In this document: in pieces, positions 17,512 to 27,053 of the stretch | Layout: every line of letters starts with the position of its first letter | How positions within the stretch are numbered: the first letter of the stretch is position 1 | NCBI GenBank assembly: GCA_964351855.1 | Contig: CAYGQD010000006.1 | Span: 9,842 to 73,841, forward strand | Direction of reading: 5' to 3' | DNA length: 64,000 nucleotides | DNA from: JBCDHN01 sp964351855 | Lineage (GTDB): Bacteria > Verrucomicrobiota > Verrucomicrobiia > Verrucomicrobiales > DEV007 | Program-made: the position numbers and the translations under genes | The notes under the pieces: model-generated | What the model was told of the DNA's origin: nothing | What the model saw: the letters and a program-made list of their open reading frames with translations, nothing else | Database searches by the model: none

Positions 17512-17670
17512 GGGCTTGTCACAAAATAAGTTTACAAGAACTGCTTGCCTTCCGACCCGTCGCCAGCGTTGGAATTCACCTCATTTAGCCCGCTAAACTC
17601 CGGTCAATTCCGCCTTGGCGACAAGTCGGAATTCTGCGCATCTCACGCAAACTTATTTTGTGACAAGCCC
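17512..17670. mobile_element. Hairpin MITE with perfect terminal inverted repeats
   Basis: A 159-bp element starting GGGCTTGTCACAAAATAAG and ending with its exact inverse; the perfect arm is 22 bp. Flanking TTA is duplicated (17509-17511 and 17671-17673), a 3-bp target duplication. The inner arms are also complementary, and the centre is TTTAGC-CC-GCTAAA, so the whole element folds as one hairpin. It has no ORF. The 3-bp duplication would suit an IS5-group transposase acting in trans; that assignment is inference. Confidence 0.8.
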
Positions 17671-17673
17671 TTA

Positions 17674-17896
17674 GAATTTGTGCTAGGCATTGATCATATT
17701 GTCGTTATCGTCACAGATGGTGTTGTTCTTTTTGCCGAGGGCGGCCATCAATCGTATCCCAAAACCATCCATTTACCTGCCGATGGCTTTTGCCTCTCTG
17801 GTGCAAGTCTTCCAATGGCGGATGGATCGAAATCGGAGAGTCAGGCGGGCTTTAGCCGCGAGTCATTCCTAGCACTTCCTGGCACGGCGCGCTTTC
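17674..17896 (+). other. Spacer before the transhydrogenase operon
   Basis: About 220 bp with no convincing gene. It must contain the promoter of the SthA-like operon unless that promoter lies in the neighbouring mini-transposon; I cannot point to a clear -35/-10 pair. Confidence 0.35.
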
Positions 17897-19291
17897 ATGA
17901 AAACGAACTCCCATTGTGATCTCGCCGTGATCGGTTCCGGGCCTGCGGGAGAGATGGCGGCCGTGCAAGCAGGATTTCTCGGGAAACGGGTGGTATTGAT
18001 CGAGAAGGAACCGCTTTTGGGCGGGGCGGCGACGAATACGGGGACGATCCCCTCCAAGACGTTGCGGGAGACCGCGCTGTTCATAGCGGGATTTCGTCAG
18101 CGCTCGCTCTATGGGTTGAATCTGGAAATGGCCCCGGAGAGGTTGACCGCTCGTGAGTTTCTCTACCGCGAGCGACATGTGGCCGAGCAGGAGCGGGCCA
18201 AGATCCGGCGGCGGTTGGATGATCGCGGTGTGGAGATCGTGACGGGAACCGCGATTCTAGCGGACGCACACACCATTCAGGTTTCCGGAGGTGAGCAGGT
18301 GGTCTCCGCCGCCGTCATCCTGATTGCGACCGGTTCGCGTCCCTTTTGCCCACCGATGTTTCCAGCCACCGGAAAGCGGATCCACGATTCGAACAGTATT
18401 TTGAATCTGGAGCAATTGCCCGCGAGCATGACGGTGGTGGGGGCGGGGGTGATTGGCTGCGAGTATGCTTCGATTTTTGCCAGCCTGGGAGTGGAGGTTA
18501 CAGTCGTGCATGGTCAGAACACCGTGTTGCCATTTCTGGATGCTGAGATTCAGCAAAACTTGGAATCGGCGATGGGGGCGGCGGGAATTCGGTTCCTCAA
18601 ACCGGATCGTGCGTTGGCCGTCGAAGAAACTGCGGATCATGTCACCTTGACGTTGGATCAGGCGGGTGAAATCGCGGCGGAATGCGTGCTCATTGCCACC
18701 GGTCGCGCCAGCAATACCGAGGGCCTGGGGCTGGAATCCGCCGGGATCGAAACCGGCGAGCGAGGGCTCATCAAGGTGAATGCGCACTATCAGACGAGCG
18801 TCCCCCACATCTACGCCGCCGGCGATGTGATTGGTTTTCCGGCGCTCGCTTCCACGTCCATCGAGCAGGCGCGGATCGCGATGGATCATGCGTTTCGGCC
18901 CGAGGAAGAACGGGAGGTTGCCAGCGTCATGCCTTATGGGATCTACACGATTCCGGAATGCGCCATGGCAGGAGAAACGGAGGAACAATTGCGGGCACGA
19001 GGGGCAGCTTACGTGGTGGGTCATGCCAACTATCGCGACAATGCCAGAGGGCTCATTGTGGGAGAGGAATTCGGCTTGCTGAAACTCCTTTTCGATCGCG
19101 AAACCCGGGTTTTGCTGGGAGTTCATCTCATTGGCGAGCAGGCCACGGAACTGGTTCACCTTGGGCTGCTCGGATTGCGCGCCGGAGCGAACGCCGACCT
19201 TTTCCTCAAGACCTGTTTCAACTACCCAACCTTGTCAGAACTTTACAAACACGCGACTTACGACGCCTTCGGAAAGCCCGCGATCGAATGA
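17897..19291 (+). CDS. sthA: Soluble pyridine nucleotide transhydrogenase-like flavoprotein
   Basis: A 464-residue flavoprotein of the pyridine nucleotide-disulfide oxidoreductase family. FAD site GSGPAGEM at 13-20; NAD(P) site VVGAGVIGCEYASIF at about 181-195; C-terminal dimer domain ending SELYKHATYDAFGKPAIE. The usual redox disulfide is absent: the site reads GGAATNTGTIPSKTLRE (43-58), as in SthA, which has one or no Cys there. SthA converts NADPH and NAD to NADP and NADH. Its stop overlaps the start of the GH15-enzyme I gene (ATGA), so NADPH balance is coupled to that gene's expression. Confidence 0.85.
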   Translation: MKTNSHCDLAVIGSGPAGEMAAVQAGFLGKRVVLIEKEPLLGGAATNTGTIPSKTLRETALFIAGFRQRSLYGLNLEMAPERLTAREFLYRERHVAEQERAKIRRRLDDRGVEIVTGTAILADAHTIQVSGGEQVVSAAVILIATGSRPFCPPMFPATGKRIHDSNSILNLEQLPASMTVVGAGVIGCEYASIFASLGVEVTVVHGQNTVLPFLDAEIQQNLESAMGAAGIRFLKPDRALAVEETADHVTLTLDQAGEIAAECVLIATGRASNTEGLGLESAGIETGERGLIKVNAHYQTSVPHIYAAGDVIGFPALASTSIEQARIAMDHAFRPEEEREVASVMPYGIYTIPECAMAGETEEQLRARGAAYVVGHANYRDNARGLIVGEEFGLLKLLFDRETRVLLGVHLIGEQATELVHLGLLGLRAGANADLFLKTCFNYPTLSELYKHATYDAFGKPAIE

Positions 19292-22200
19292 GCACACAAT
19301 CGGATGAATTCTTCGCCCCCGGTTGGCCGGGAATCGAGCCACGCTGGACGTCGAGTGCGAAGCAGGGGGTGGGCACGGCGCTGAATCCGGCGAGCCGAAT
19401 TTGGTATGCACTGAGCCACGGCATCGTCAACGAGGTCTACTTTCCGCGGATCGACCAAGCCTGTACCCGGGACTTCCAGCTGCTGGTGACGGACGGCGAT
19501 TCGTTCTTCTCCGAGGAAAAGCGGGACACGGAGACGACGCTGGAGATGCCCTCCCCGGGAACGCCACTTTTCCGGATCACCAACCGCTGTCGGGAGGGGC
19601 GCTACGTTATCCGAAAAGAAGTTTTCGCTGATCCTAACCGCGATTGTTTGATCCAGCATCTCATCCTGGAAACGTGGTCACCAGAATTGAGGCTTCACGC
19701 GTTGTTGGCTCCGCATCTGGGAAATCACGGCACCGGCAACACGGCTTGGGTTGGGGATCACAAAGGCGTTCCGATGCTGTTCGCCGAGCGGGATCGGGTA
19801 GCCGTGGCGTTTGCGTGTTCGACGGGCTGGGTTGGGCGATCGGTGGGGTTTGTGGGTCGGTCGGACGGTTGGCAAAATCTGAATCGAGAGAAGCGGATGA
19901 CCTGGTTTTACGAACGGGCCGAAAATGGAAATGTGGCCCTGCTCGGGGAGTTGTCCTCTGCGGAGGCCGATGGAGAGATTACCTTGGTCCTGGGATTCGG
20001 ACGAAGTGGTGCGGAGGCGGGGCATCATGCGCGAGAGACGTTGGCGAGCGAAATCCGCGAACTGCGTGCCGGTTTTGTGGAACCGTGGCAGGTTTGGCAG
20101 GCGGATCTGGACTCCTGCGACGAGGAAGATTGGCTCTGGCCCACCAGCGCGGCGGTTTTACGATCTCACGAAGACAAAACCTTCCCCGGCGGCTGCATCG
20201 CCAGCCTTTCGATCCCTTGGGGTGCCTGCAAAGGGGATGGTGACCTGGGTGGTTATCATCTGGTCTGGCCGCGCGATCTCTGCGAAACCGCGAGCGGCTT
20301 CCTGGCCGTGGGGGCTCATGCCGAAGCCCTGCGAATCCTGCGCTACCTCCAAGCGACGCAAGAAGCCGATGGCCACTGGTGCCAAAACATGTGGCTGGAC
20401 GGCATGGCGTATTGGCAAGGGATCCAGTTGGATGAAGTGGCGTTGCCGGTGCTCGTCGTCGATTTGGCGTTGCGCTCCGGAGCATTGGCGAAAGGAGACT
20501 TGGCCGGGTTTTGGCCGATGGTGGAGCGGGCCTGTACTTACCTCATGGAGCACGGTCCGGTGAGTTCTCAGGATCGCTGGGAAGAAGACGCGGGTTGCTC
20601 GCCATTCACGCTTTCGGCGGAAATCGCGGCGCTCCTGGCCGGGGCGGATTTGGCGGAGCAGCTCGGGCACGTCGCGTTTGCCCGCGAAGCCGAAGCACTG
20701 GCCGATCAATGGTTCGAGCGAATCGACACCTGGACCTACGCGTCAGGAACGCGTCTCGCCAAAGAGCATGGCGTGGACGGTTACTATGTACGGATCGCCC
20801 CGCCCGACGTCTCCGAAGCGAGTTCGCCGCTGCACGGTTTCGTCGCAATCAAAAACCGCCCTTACGGCCAAGGGCAGGCTGAAGCGGTCGAAGTTATCAG
20901 CCCCGACGCCCTCGCCTTGGTTCGCTTCGGCCTTCGTGCGCCAGATGATCCCCGTATTCTCAACACCGTGAAAATCATCGACGCTCTTTTGCAGCGTGAC
21001 GTTCCGGGCGGCAGGGCCTGGTGCCGCTACAATGGCGACGGTTACGGCGAACACGAAGACGGTGAGTCTTTCGACGGAACCGGGATTGGACGTCCCTGGC
21101 CGTTGCTGACGGGAGAGCGCGCCCACTACGAAGTCGCTGCCGGAAACCCGGGCGGAGCAGAAGGATTGCGACGGACGATCCGGAAGTTCGCCTCGGCAAC
21201 CGGATTGATCCCCGAGCAAGTTTGGGATGGGTCTAAGTTGCCCGGCAAAGAACTATTTCCCGGCCAACCAACCGGATCGGCCATGCCGTTGGTCTGGGCC
21301 CACTCAGAGTATTTGAAGCTTTGCCGCTCGATCCGGGACGGGGCGGTTTTCGATCTTCCGCCGCAGACATCAGCACGCTATTTGGACTACATCCACGAAC
21401 CGGTGAATCCCACTACCGAATTCATCCTGACCGGTGAGGTCGCTTCCGGAGGAGTGGCAAAGGGAACCGCGCTGGTAGGTGCCAGTGGGCCGAAAACTCA
21501 ACTACCCCGGCGGCGCTTGGCGCAATATGAGGCGCTCGCGGAAGTGGAGAAGCTAGATGCTGCGATTGCCGTTGCGGATGAGCAATTGCACGAAGTTCAG
21601 GATCACGTCCGCACCGAACTGGGCGATGCTGACGCAGAGATTTTCGAGGCGCAGATTCTTCTGCTTCACGACCCCGTGTTGCGCGAAGAGGTGACGGCCC
21701 TGTGTTTGCGCGAGCGAATCAATGTGGAGGCTGCGTTGGAAAAGGCGCTCGCATCGCTGGAAGCCGCCTTTCTGCGAATTGCCGATCCGTATTTCCGAGA
21801 ACGCGGCGCGGACCTACGGGACGTGGGCCATCGGCTGATGGACGCGCTGACAGGCGAGGACAAGGTTCCAAGCCTTCCCTTTCCCGAAGACAGCATCATC
21901 GTCGCCAGCGAATTATTCCCCACGGTCGTGGCGCAGTTGGACAGTGGCTTGGTCCGGGCCATCATCGTCGAACGCGGGGGGCAAACCGCCCATGCCACGA
22001 TCCTGGCCCGAGCGAAAGGGATTCCGCTTTTGATCAATGTGGCCGAAGCGACAGCGAAGATTCAAAATGGCGAGCCGGTGATCGTGGACGGAGTTGCCGG
22101 GCGGGCTTACGTGAACCCGTCGGCCGCCATTTGCGCAGAATACGCCCAGTTGGAAGCGGGTCTTCAGGCGCGTCAATCCAGTCTTTGCGCCTTGATCGAC

Positions 22201-23157
22201 CTGCCTGCGGAAACTTCCGACGGCACCCCTGTCGAATTGCGTGCGAACATCGGTAAGTCCGCCGACGCCGCAGCCGCCGCTCAACTCAACGCCGATGGAG
22301 TGGGATTGTATCGAACGGAATTCGCCTTTCAAGTTCACGACCATTTTCCCACCGAGCAAGAGCAGGCTAACCTCTATCTGGCGGCCGCCCAGTGCATTGA
22401 GCCCAAACCGATGGTGATCCGGGTCCTCGACATCGGAAGCGACAAGTTGCTGCCCTACTTTCCGCTTCCCGTCGAAGCCAACCCTTCGCTCGGTTGCCGC
22501 GGGACGAGGCTCTTACTGGCTTTCCCCGAAATTCTGGAGGTCCAGTTGCGCGCGATTCTTCGTGTCAGCGCCACCCATCCCGTCTCGGTTCTCTTCCCTA
22601 TGGTGTGCGGAATCGAAGATATGCGCTCGGCCAAAGTCGCGCTCGAACGCGCCAAGGACGCACTTTCCGCAGAGGAAGTCGATTTTGATTCGTCGATCCA
22701 GGTCGGGGCGATGATCGAGACCCCCTCCGCCGCGATTTTACTGCCAAAGCTGGCCAAGGAAGCGGATTTTTTCTGTGTGGGGACCAATGATCTGGTGCAG
22801 TATCTTCTCGCCACGGACCGTACGAGCCAAGCGGGAGGCTCTTACTACGAGCCGCTTCATCCTGCGGTTTTATACCGGTTAGACTCCATCGCCAAAGAAG
22901 CTGCTGCCAGCGGTGTCAGGGCTTCGATTTGTGGCGAGATGGCGGGGAATCCCGCATTTACCCGCCTTCTGCTCGGTTTGGGCTTTCGAAGTTTCAGCGT
23001 GAATCCAGGAGAGTTGCTGGAAGTGAAGAACGCCATTCGCAACACGGACCTTCAGGAGGCGAAAGCGATGACGCAGGAGCTTTTGGAACTTGGAACCGTG
23101 CAAGAAATCAGAGACCACTTGTATGCTTCCGCAACCTTTGGCGGCCAAGTCGATTAA
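19288..23157 (+). CDS. Fusion: GH15 glucoamylase - PTS enzyme I (PEP-protein phosphotransferase)
   Basis: A single 1289-residue ORF. Residues about 1-700 are a complete bacterial GH15 glucoamylase/glucodextranase-type enzyme. It has an N-terminal beta-domain (QGVGTALNPASRIWYALSHG), the catalytic (alpha/alpha)6 barrel with HLVWPRDLCET, the probable general acid in DRWEEDAG (Glu432/433) and the probable base Glu674 in WAHSEYLKL. Residues about 712-1289 are a complete enzyme I: start TGEVASGGVAKGTAL, active His902 in RGGQTAHATILARA, DGVGLYRTEF, GCRGTRLLL, MIETPSAA, VGTNDLVQYLLATDR and Cys in ICGEMAGN. No signal peptide, so cytoplasmic; no HPr or EIIA domain. Start ATG 19288 overlaps the upstream stop; the open frame to 18682 is a shadow of sthA. 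No stop or frameshift separates the halves. Confidence 0.92.
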   Translation: MSTQSDEFFAPGWPGIEPRWTSSAKQGVGTALNPASRIWYALSHGIVNEVYFPRIDQACTRDFQLLVTDGDSFFSEEKRDTETTLEMPSPGTPLFRITNRCREGRYVIRKEVFADPNRDCLIQHLILETWSPELRLHALLAPHLGNHGTGNTAWVGDHKGVPMLFAERDRVAVAFACSTGWVGRSVGFVGRSDGWQNLNREKRMTWFYERAENGNVALLGELSSAEADGEITLVLGFGRSGAEAGHHARETLASEIRELRAGFVEPWQVWQADLDSCDEEDWLWPTSAAVLRSHEDKTFPGGCIASLSIPWGACKGDGDLGGYHLVWPRDLCETASGFLAVGAHAEALRILRYLQATQEADGHWCQNMWLDGMAYWQGIQLDEVALPVLVVDLALRSGALAKGDLAGFWPMVERACTYLMEHGPVSSQDRWEEDAGCSPFTLSAEIAALLAGADLAEQLGHVAFAREAEALADQWFERIDTWTYASGTRLAKEHGVDGYYVRIAPPDVSEASSPLHGFVAIKNRPYGQGQAEAVEVISPDALALVRFGLRAPDDPRILNTVKIIDALLQRDVPGGRAWCRYNGDGYGEHEDGESFDGTGIGRPWPLLTGERAHYEVAAGNPGGAEGLRRTIRKFASATGLIPEQVWDGSKLPGKELFPGQPTGSAMPLVWAHSEYLKLCRSIRDGAVFDLPPQTSARYLDYIHEPVNPTTEFILTGEVASGGVAKGTALVGASGPKTQLPRRRLAQYEALAEVEKLDAAIAVADEQLHEVQDHVRTELGDADAEIFEAQILLLHDPVLREEVTALCLRERINVEAALEKALASLEAAFLRIADPYFRERGADLRDVGHRLMDALTGEDKVPSLPFPEDSIIVASELFPTVVAQLDSGLVRAIIVERGGQTAHATILARAKGIPLLINVAEATAKIQNGEPVIVDGVAGRAYVNPSAAICAEYAQLEAGLQARQSSLCALIDLPAETSDGTPVELRANIGKSADAAAAAQLNADGVGLYRTEFAFQVHDHFPTEQEQANLYLAAAQCIEPKPMVIRVLDIGSDKLLPYFPLPVEANPSLGCRGTRLLLAFPEILEVQLRAILRVSATHPVSVLFPMVCGIEDMRSAKVALERAKDALSAEEVDFDSSIQVGAMIETPSAAILLPKLAKEADFFCVGTNDLVQYLLATDRTSQAGGSYYEPLHPAVLYRLDSIAKEAAASGVRASICGEMAGNPAFTRLLLGLGFRSFSVNPGELLEVKNAIRNTDLQEAKAMTQELLELGTVQEIRDHLYASATFGGQVD

Positions 23158-23171
23158 CCATTTCACCCTCG

Positions 23172-23873
23172 GTGCCAAACTCCCATCAAATCTGCGTCGT
23201 CTGCGGCAAGCCTTTTTCGCCGCGCTCCCTGTTTCCCCTGGCCACGGTTCGGCCGAATGTTCTGCTCGCGATCGAAAAAGACCATCCAAAGCTCAACCAC
23301 GAAGGTTCGATCTGTCAGAACGACCTCAGTCTCTATCGCACGCGCTATGTGGAGGGTTTGTTAACCCGGGAAAAGGGTGACCTTTCCCACTTGGAAGAGA
23401 GCGTGGTCATGAGCCTGAAGCAGCACGAGTTGACCTCGGCGAACGTGTCGGCGGATTTCGAAGGGAAACTGACGCCCGGGCAGCGCCTGGCGGACAAAAT
23501 AGCCAGTTTTGGCGGGAGCTGGAGATTCCTCATCATCTTCTTTTCCTTCCTGGTGGTTTGGATGGTGATCAATGCCGTGGTAGCGTTCTGGACGAAACCT
23601 TTTGATCCTTTTCCGTTCATCCTGTTGAACCTCATGTTGTCCTGCTTGGCCGCCGTCCAGGCCCCGGTCATCATGATGAGCCAGAATCGCCAGGAATCGA
23701 AAGATCGGGTGCGATCCGAGCACGACTACCAGGTGAACCTGAAGGCGGAGCTGGAAATCCGGCACCTCCATGAAAAGATGGATCACCTTCTCATGCAGCA
23801 ATGGGAGCGGCTCGTGGAAATTCAACAAGTGCAGATCGAGCTGCTGGAGGAACTGAAGGGCCGCAAATCCTAG
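23172..23873 (+). CDS. DUF1003 membrane protein with N-terminal Cys pair
   Basis: About 233 residues. An N-terminal CVVCGKPF (CxxC, probable metal knuckle) begins a soluble segment through KLNHEGSICQNDLSLYR. DUF1003 follows, with two transmembrane helices (IIFFSFLVVWMVINAVVAFW and FPFILLNLMLSCLAAVQAPV) and the diagnostic MMSQNRQESKDR. A long charged coiled-coil C-terminus completes it. GTG 23172 is the first start after the upstream stop that keeps the CxxC; no good Shine-Dalgarno is visible, so the start is uncertain. It lies in the SthA/GH15-EI operon, 11 bp before mprF. Function unknown. Confidence 0.8.
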   Translation: MPNSHQICVVCGKPFSPRSLFPLATVRPNVLLAIEKDHPKLNHEGSICQNDLSLYRTRYVEGLLTREKGDLSHLEESVVMSLKQHELTSANVSADFEGKLTPGQRLADKIASFGGSWRFLIIFFSFLVVWMVINAVVAFWTKPFDPFPFILLNLMLSCLAAVQAPVIMMSQNRQESKDRVRSEHDYQVNLKAELEIRHLHEKMDHLLMQQWERLVEIQQVQIELLEELKGRKS

Positions 23874-23884
23874 GGTTGAAGTTG

Positions 23885-26482
23885 ATGAGCACGGACCGTC
23901 CACCCATTCCTAACGACCTTTCCAGGATCCCGCGCTTTGTCTTTCCGCTGCTGATATTGGGCCTGTTCGCCTTGGCGATCTGGGCTCTGGACCGCGAGCT
24001 GACTCACTTTCACTGGCGGGAAATGTGGGATTCGATTCAGGAGACTTCATCGGCCAGGATGGCGTTGGCGTTCCTCTTCATGCTGGGCAGTTATGGTGCC
24101 ATCATCGTGTATTGCACCCATTCTTTTCGCTATGCGGACCGACCACTGCCGTGGCGGAAATCCGCAGCGTTTAGTCTGATCATCGCATCGGTGTCGATGA
24201 ACCTGGGCGCTGCGGTTGTGACTTCCAATCTGGTTCGGGCACGTCTTCTTTCGCGGGAGGGATTCACGATCGGCGAAATGGCCCGCTCGGCTGCCGCGCA
24301 TGGCGTCTTTGCCGTGTTGGGCCAAATGCTGCTGGCCGGAGCGGTGCTCGCTTGGCACGCGGTGACGCTTCCCCGTGAAGTCCCGCTTCATCTCATTTCC
24401 ACGCGCTTGGCCGGGTTTCTCCTCTTCATGGTGGCCGTGGCTGGATTGGCAATGCTTCTGGCGAGGGTTCAACCGATCCGGTTCCGCAATTGGCAGCTTC
24501 CGATTCCGGGGAGACGTCTTTTGCTCACGGGAATCGGCTTCGGTGTCCTGGATTGGCTGTTTGATTCGATGGTCGTGGTGACGCTTTTGCCGGATGCCGG
24601 CGTATCAACGCTGCAGGTGCTCGCGATCGTCCTGTTGGCGCAAGTTGCGGCCGTTATCTCCCATGTTCCGGGTGGACTGGGCGTGTTTGAGGCGGTCATC
24701 TTGGGATTGATGCCGGAGTCGGTTTCCCAGTCTCAGCTCATCGGCGCGCTCCTGATTTATCGAGCCATTTACTTTCTCCTGCCGCTTTTGGTTGCCTTGG
24801 TGCTGTTTGCCCGAACCGAATGGCGTCCCCGGTCGGACTCCGCCCCCGGGAAGGCTCGTTCTCTGCACCCGTTCTTCAAACATGTGCGGCAATTTGCGCC
24901 CTCCCTCTTGGCTGGGCTGGTCTTTCTCTCCGGGGTAGTCCTGCTAGTTTCCGGCAGCACTCCCGGCGTTCCGGAGCGCTTACACTGGATCAGAGATGCC
25001 CTTCCGTTGGCACTGGTGGAGGTCTCTCACTTTTTGGCGAGCATCGCGGGTATCCTCTTGATTGTCCTGGCCTGGAGCTTGCGCCGCCGGGTCAACGCGG
25101 CCTGGTGGGCCACCGTGGCGCTGCTCGGTTTAGCCATGATTCTCAGCCTGATGAAGGGACTGGATTTTGAGGAAACCATTTTCCTCGGTCTGGTTCTCGC
25201 CGGGGTGATTTCCCTGCGGGGCCAGTTTCATCGTCAGGCCGGTCTCTTCGCCAGCCGGTTTTCCGTGGATTGGTGGGTGGCGGTGCTCGGTGTCGTCACC
25301 CTGACCACCTGGATCGGCTTCCTCGCCTACCGGCATGTGGATTACCAGGACCAGCTCTGGTGGAAGTTTACCTTTGCGGGCGACGCACCCCGTTTTCTGC
25401 GCGCTTCCGCTGGAATCGCCGTCGTCCTTGTGGGTGTCGGGCTGGCGCAGTTGCTACGCCCTTCTGCGGGGAAAGACCCTCGGCAGCCGGGGATGCCTGA
25501 TGAAAACGTCAGGGCCATCATCGCCGCCTCGTCCGATGCCGAAATCGGCTTGGCTTGGCTCGGCGACAAACGGTTCATGCTAAGCACGGATGGGCGCGCC
25601 GCGCTGATGTATGGCACCCGGGGGCGAAGCCGGATTGTGATGGGCGATCCGTTTGGCCCGGAAGACGCCTGGGATGATCTGCTCTGGAGGTTGCTCGATG
25701 AGTGTGATCGGTCTGGCCAGCGCCCCGTCCTCTACGGCATCAGCGAGGAGAACGCCCATCATTACCTGGATGTTGGCCTGCAACTCTTCAAAATCGGGGA
25801 GGAAGCCCGCATTCCCCTGGACGGCTTCTGCCTGGAAGGCTCCAAACGAAAAGATTTACGGAACACGGTCAGTAAGCTGGATCGCCAGGGTGTCTCGTTT
25901 GAGATTCTCCCGCCGGACGATTTGGAAAAGGTATTCCCGAAGTTGCGCGAGATTTCCGACGCCTGGCTCAGCGGCAAAAACGCGCAGGAAAAGGGCTTCT
26001 GTCTGGGCTCCTTTCAGGAAGACTTCCTGCGTCATTTTCCCATCGCGGTTCTACGGCAGAACGGGGAAATCATCGCGTTCGCCAACCTTCTCAACAGCGG
26101 CACCGGCCAGGAAGAATTCACCATCGACCTGATGCGCTTCCATCCTGACAACGCTCCGAATGGAGCCATGCAATACCTCTTCACCCAGCTCATGCTCTGG
26201 GGGAGGGAACAGGGCTACCATTGGTTTAGCCTCGGCGTCGCCCCGCTCTCCGGACTGGACAACCGCAGCCTCGCTCCACTTTGGCACAAAATTGCCGGAA
26301 CGATCTTTCGTCATGCCGAGCACTTCTATAACTTCCAAGGTTTGCGCGCCTACAAAGAAAAGTTCGACCCGGTCTGGGTCAGTGCCTACGTCGCCGTCCC
26401 CAACGCCTGGGACATGCCCGCCGCCATGCTGGACTCTTCAGCCTTGGTCAGTGGCGGGATCGTCGGTATGTTGAAAAAATAG
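23885..26482 (+). CDS. mprF: MprF-like phosphatidylglycerol lysyltransferase/flippase
   Basis: 865 residues. The N-terminal half is a multi-pass flippase domain (UPF0104 type) with about 8 helices and the block AQVAAVISHVPGGLGVFEAVIL. More helices follow to about 520. The C-terminal DUF2156 synthase domain (about 538-865) has GRSRIVMGDPFGP, GSKRKDLRNTVSKLDRQG, GFCLGSFQEDFLRHFP and NFQGLRAYKEKFDPVW, the aminoacyl-tRNA-dependent transferase core. It transfers an amino acid (usually Lys) from tRNA to phosphatidylglycerol, lowering surface charge. ATG 23885 lies 11 bp after DUF1003; a frame from 23801 would overlap that gene. Confidence 0.93.
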   Translation: MSTDRPPIPNDLSRIPRFVFPLLILGLFALAIWALDRELTHFHWREMWDSIQETSSARMALAFLFMLGSYGAIIVYCTHSFRYADRPLPWRKSAAFSLIIASVSMNLGAAVVTSNLVRARLLSREGFTIGEMARSAAAHGVFAVLGQMLLAGAVLAWHAVTLPREVPLHLISTRLAGFLLFMVAVAGLAMLLARVQPIRFRNWQLPIPGRRLLLTGIGFGVLDWLFDSMVVVTLLPDAGVSTLQVLAIVLLAQVAAVISHVPGGLGVFEAVILGLMPESVSQSQLIGALLIYRAIYFLLPLLVALVLFARTEWRPRSDSAPGKARSLHPFFKHVRQFAPSLLAGLVFLSGVVLLVSGSTPGVPERLHWIRDALPLALVEVSHFLASIAGILLIVLAWSLRRRVNAAWWATVALLGLAMILSLMKGLDFEETIFLGLVLAGVISLRGQFHRQAGLFASRFSVDWWVAVLGVVTLTTWIGFLAYRHVDYQDQLWWKFTFAGDAPRFLRASAGIAVVLVGVGLAQLLRPSAGKDPRQPGMPDENVRAIIAASSDAEIGLAWLGDKRFMLSTDGRAALMYGTRGRSRIVMGDPFGPEDAWDDLLWRLLDECDRSGQRPVLYGISEENAHHYLDVGLQLFKIGEEARIPLDGFCLEGSKRKDLRNTVSKLDRQGVSFEILPPDDLEKVFPKLREISDAWLSGKNAQEKGFCLGSFQEDFLRHFPIAVLRQNGEIIAFANLLNSGTGQEEFTIDLMRFHPDNAPNGAMQYLFTQLMLWGREQGYHWFSLGVAPLSGLDNRSLAPLWHKIAGTIFRHAEHFYNFQGLRAYKEKFDPVWVSAYVAVPNAWDMPAAMLDSSALVSGGIVGMLKK

Positions 26483-26513
26483 CTTTCCTCATGAACCAAC
26501 CCTACTCTTAACC

Positions 26514-26969
26514 ATGATATCAGATCACGACGACGACTCCATCCCGAACATCGGCCCGGAAGAGGTCGTTTGGGCCGGCACCCCTTCGCACTGGACCAAC
26601 CTGGGGGTTTACCTCCTCTGTATTCTCTTCAGTCCCCTCATCATCCCGGCCATTTACGGGCTGTTTCGCTACTTCCTGCTGCGCTCCCACCGCTACGAGT
26701 TAACCAACCAGCGTCTCAAAGAAACCTACGGCGTCTTCAATAAACGGCGGGACGACCTGGAACTCTATCGCATCAAAGACATCTCCGTGGAGCAACCCTT
26801 TCAGCTCAACCTGGTTGGCCTTGGAAATATCGTCCTCGACACCTCCGACAAAACCACGCCAAAGGTCACCATCCAGGCGATCAAAGCCTTCGAGGTGGTG
26901 GATCTGTTGCGCGATCAGGTGGAGCGGATTCGGATGCTGAAGAAGACCCGCGAAGTCGATATGGAATAA
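26514..26969 (+). CDS. Bacterial PH-domain membrane protein (YdbS/YdbT-like)
   Basis: A 151-residue protein: cytoplasmic start with EEVVWAGTPSH, one or two membrane segments (VYLLCILFSPLIIPAIYGLF), then the bPH2 domain with RYELTNQRLKETYGV and LELYRIKDISVEQPF. Family members are small membrane proteins of unclear role, often in stress or lipid-related operons. It follows mprF by 31 bp and probably shares its transcript. Confidence 0.85.
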   Translation: MISDHDDDSIPNIGPEEVVWAGTPSHWTNLGVYLLCILFSPLIIPAIYGLFRYFLLRSHRYELTNQRLKETYGVFNKRRDDLELYRIKDISVEQPFQLNLVGLGNIVLDTSDKTTPKVTIQAIKAFEVVDLLRDQVERIRMLKKTREVDME

Positions 26970-27053
26970 AGCTCCGACGTCATCACTCGAGGCCGTCAAG
27001 AATCCTGCTTTTCCACCCCGGGTTCCACGTCGTTTTGGCCAGACCCACCCTTC

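Noticed and set aside
18682..19287. Open frame continuing upstream of the GH15-EI start
   Set aside because: It lies wholly inside sthA in another frame; the translation is Arg/Gly-rich without family features, and ATG 19288 overlaps the sthA stop as in a normal operon.
17897..26969. A classical PTS operon around the enzyme I domain
   Set aside because: No HPr, EIIA, EIIB or EIIC gene is present; neighbours are redox, lipid and membrane proteins.
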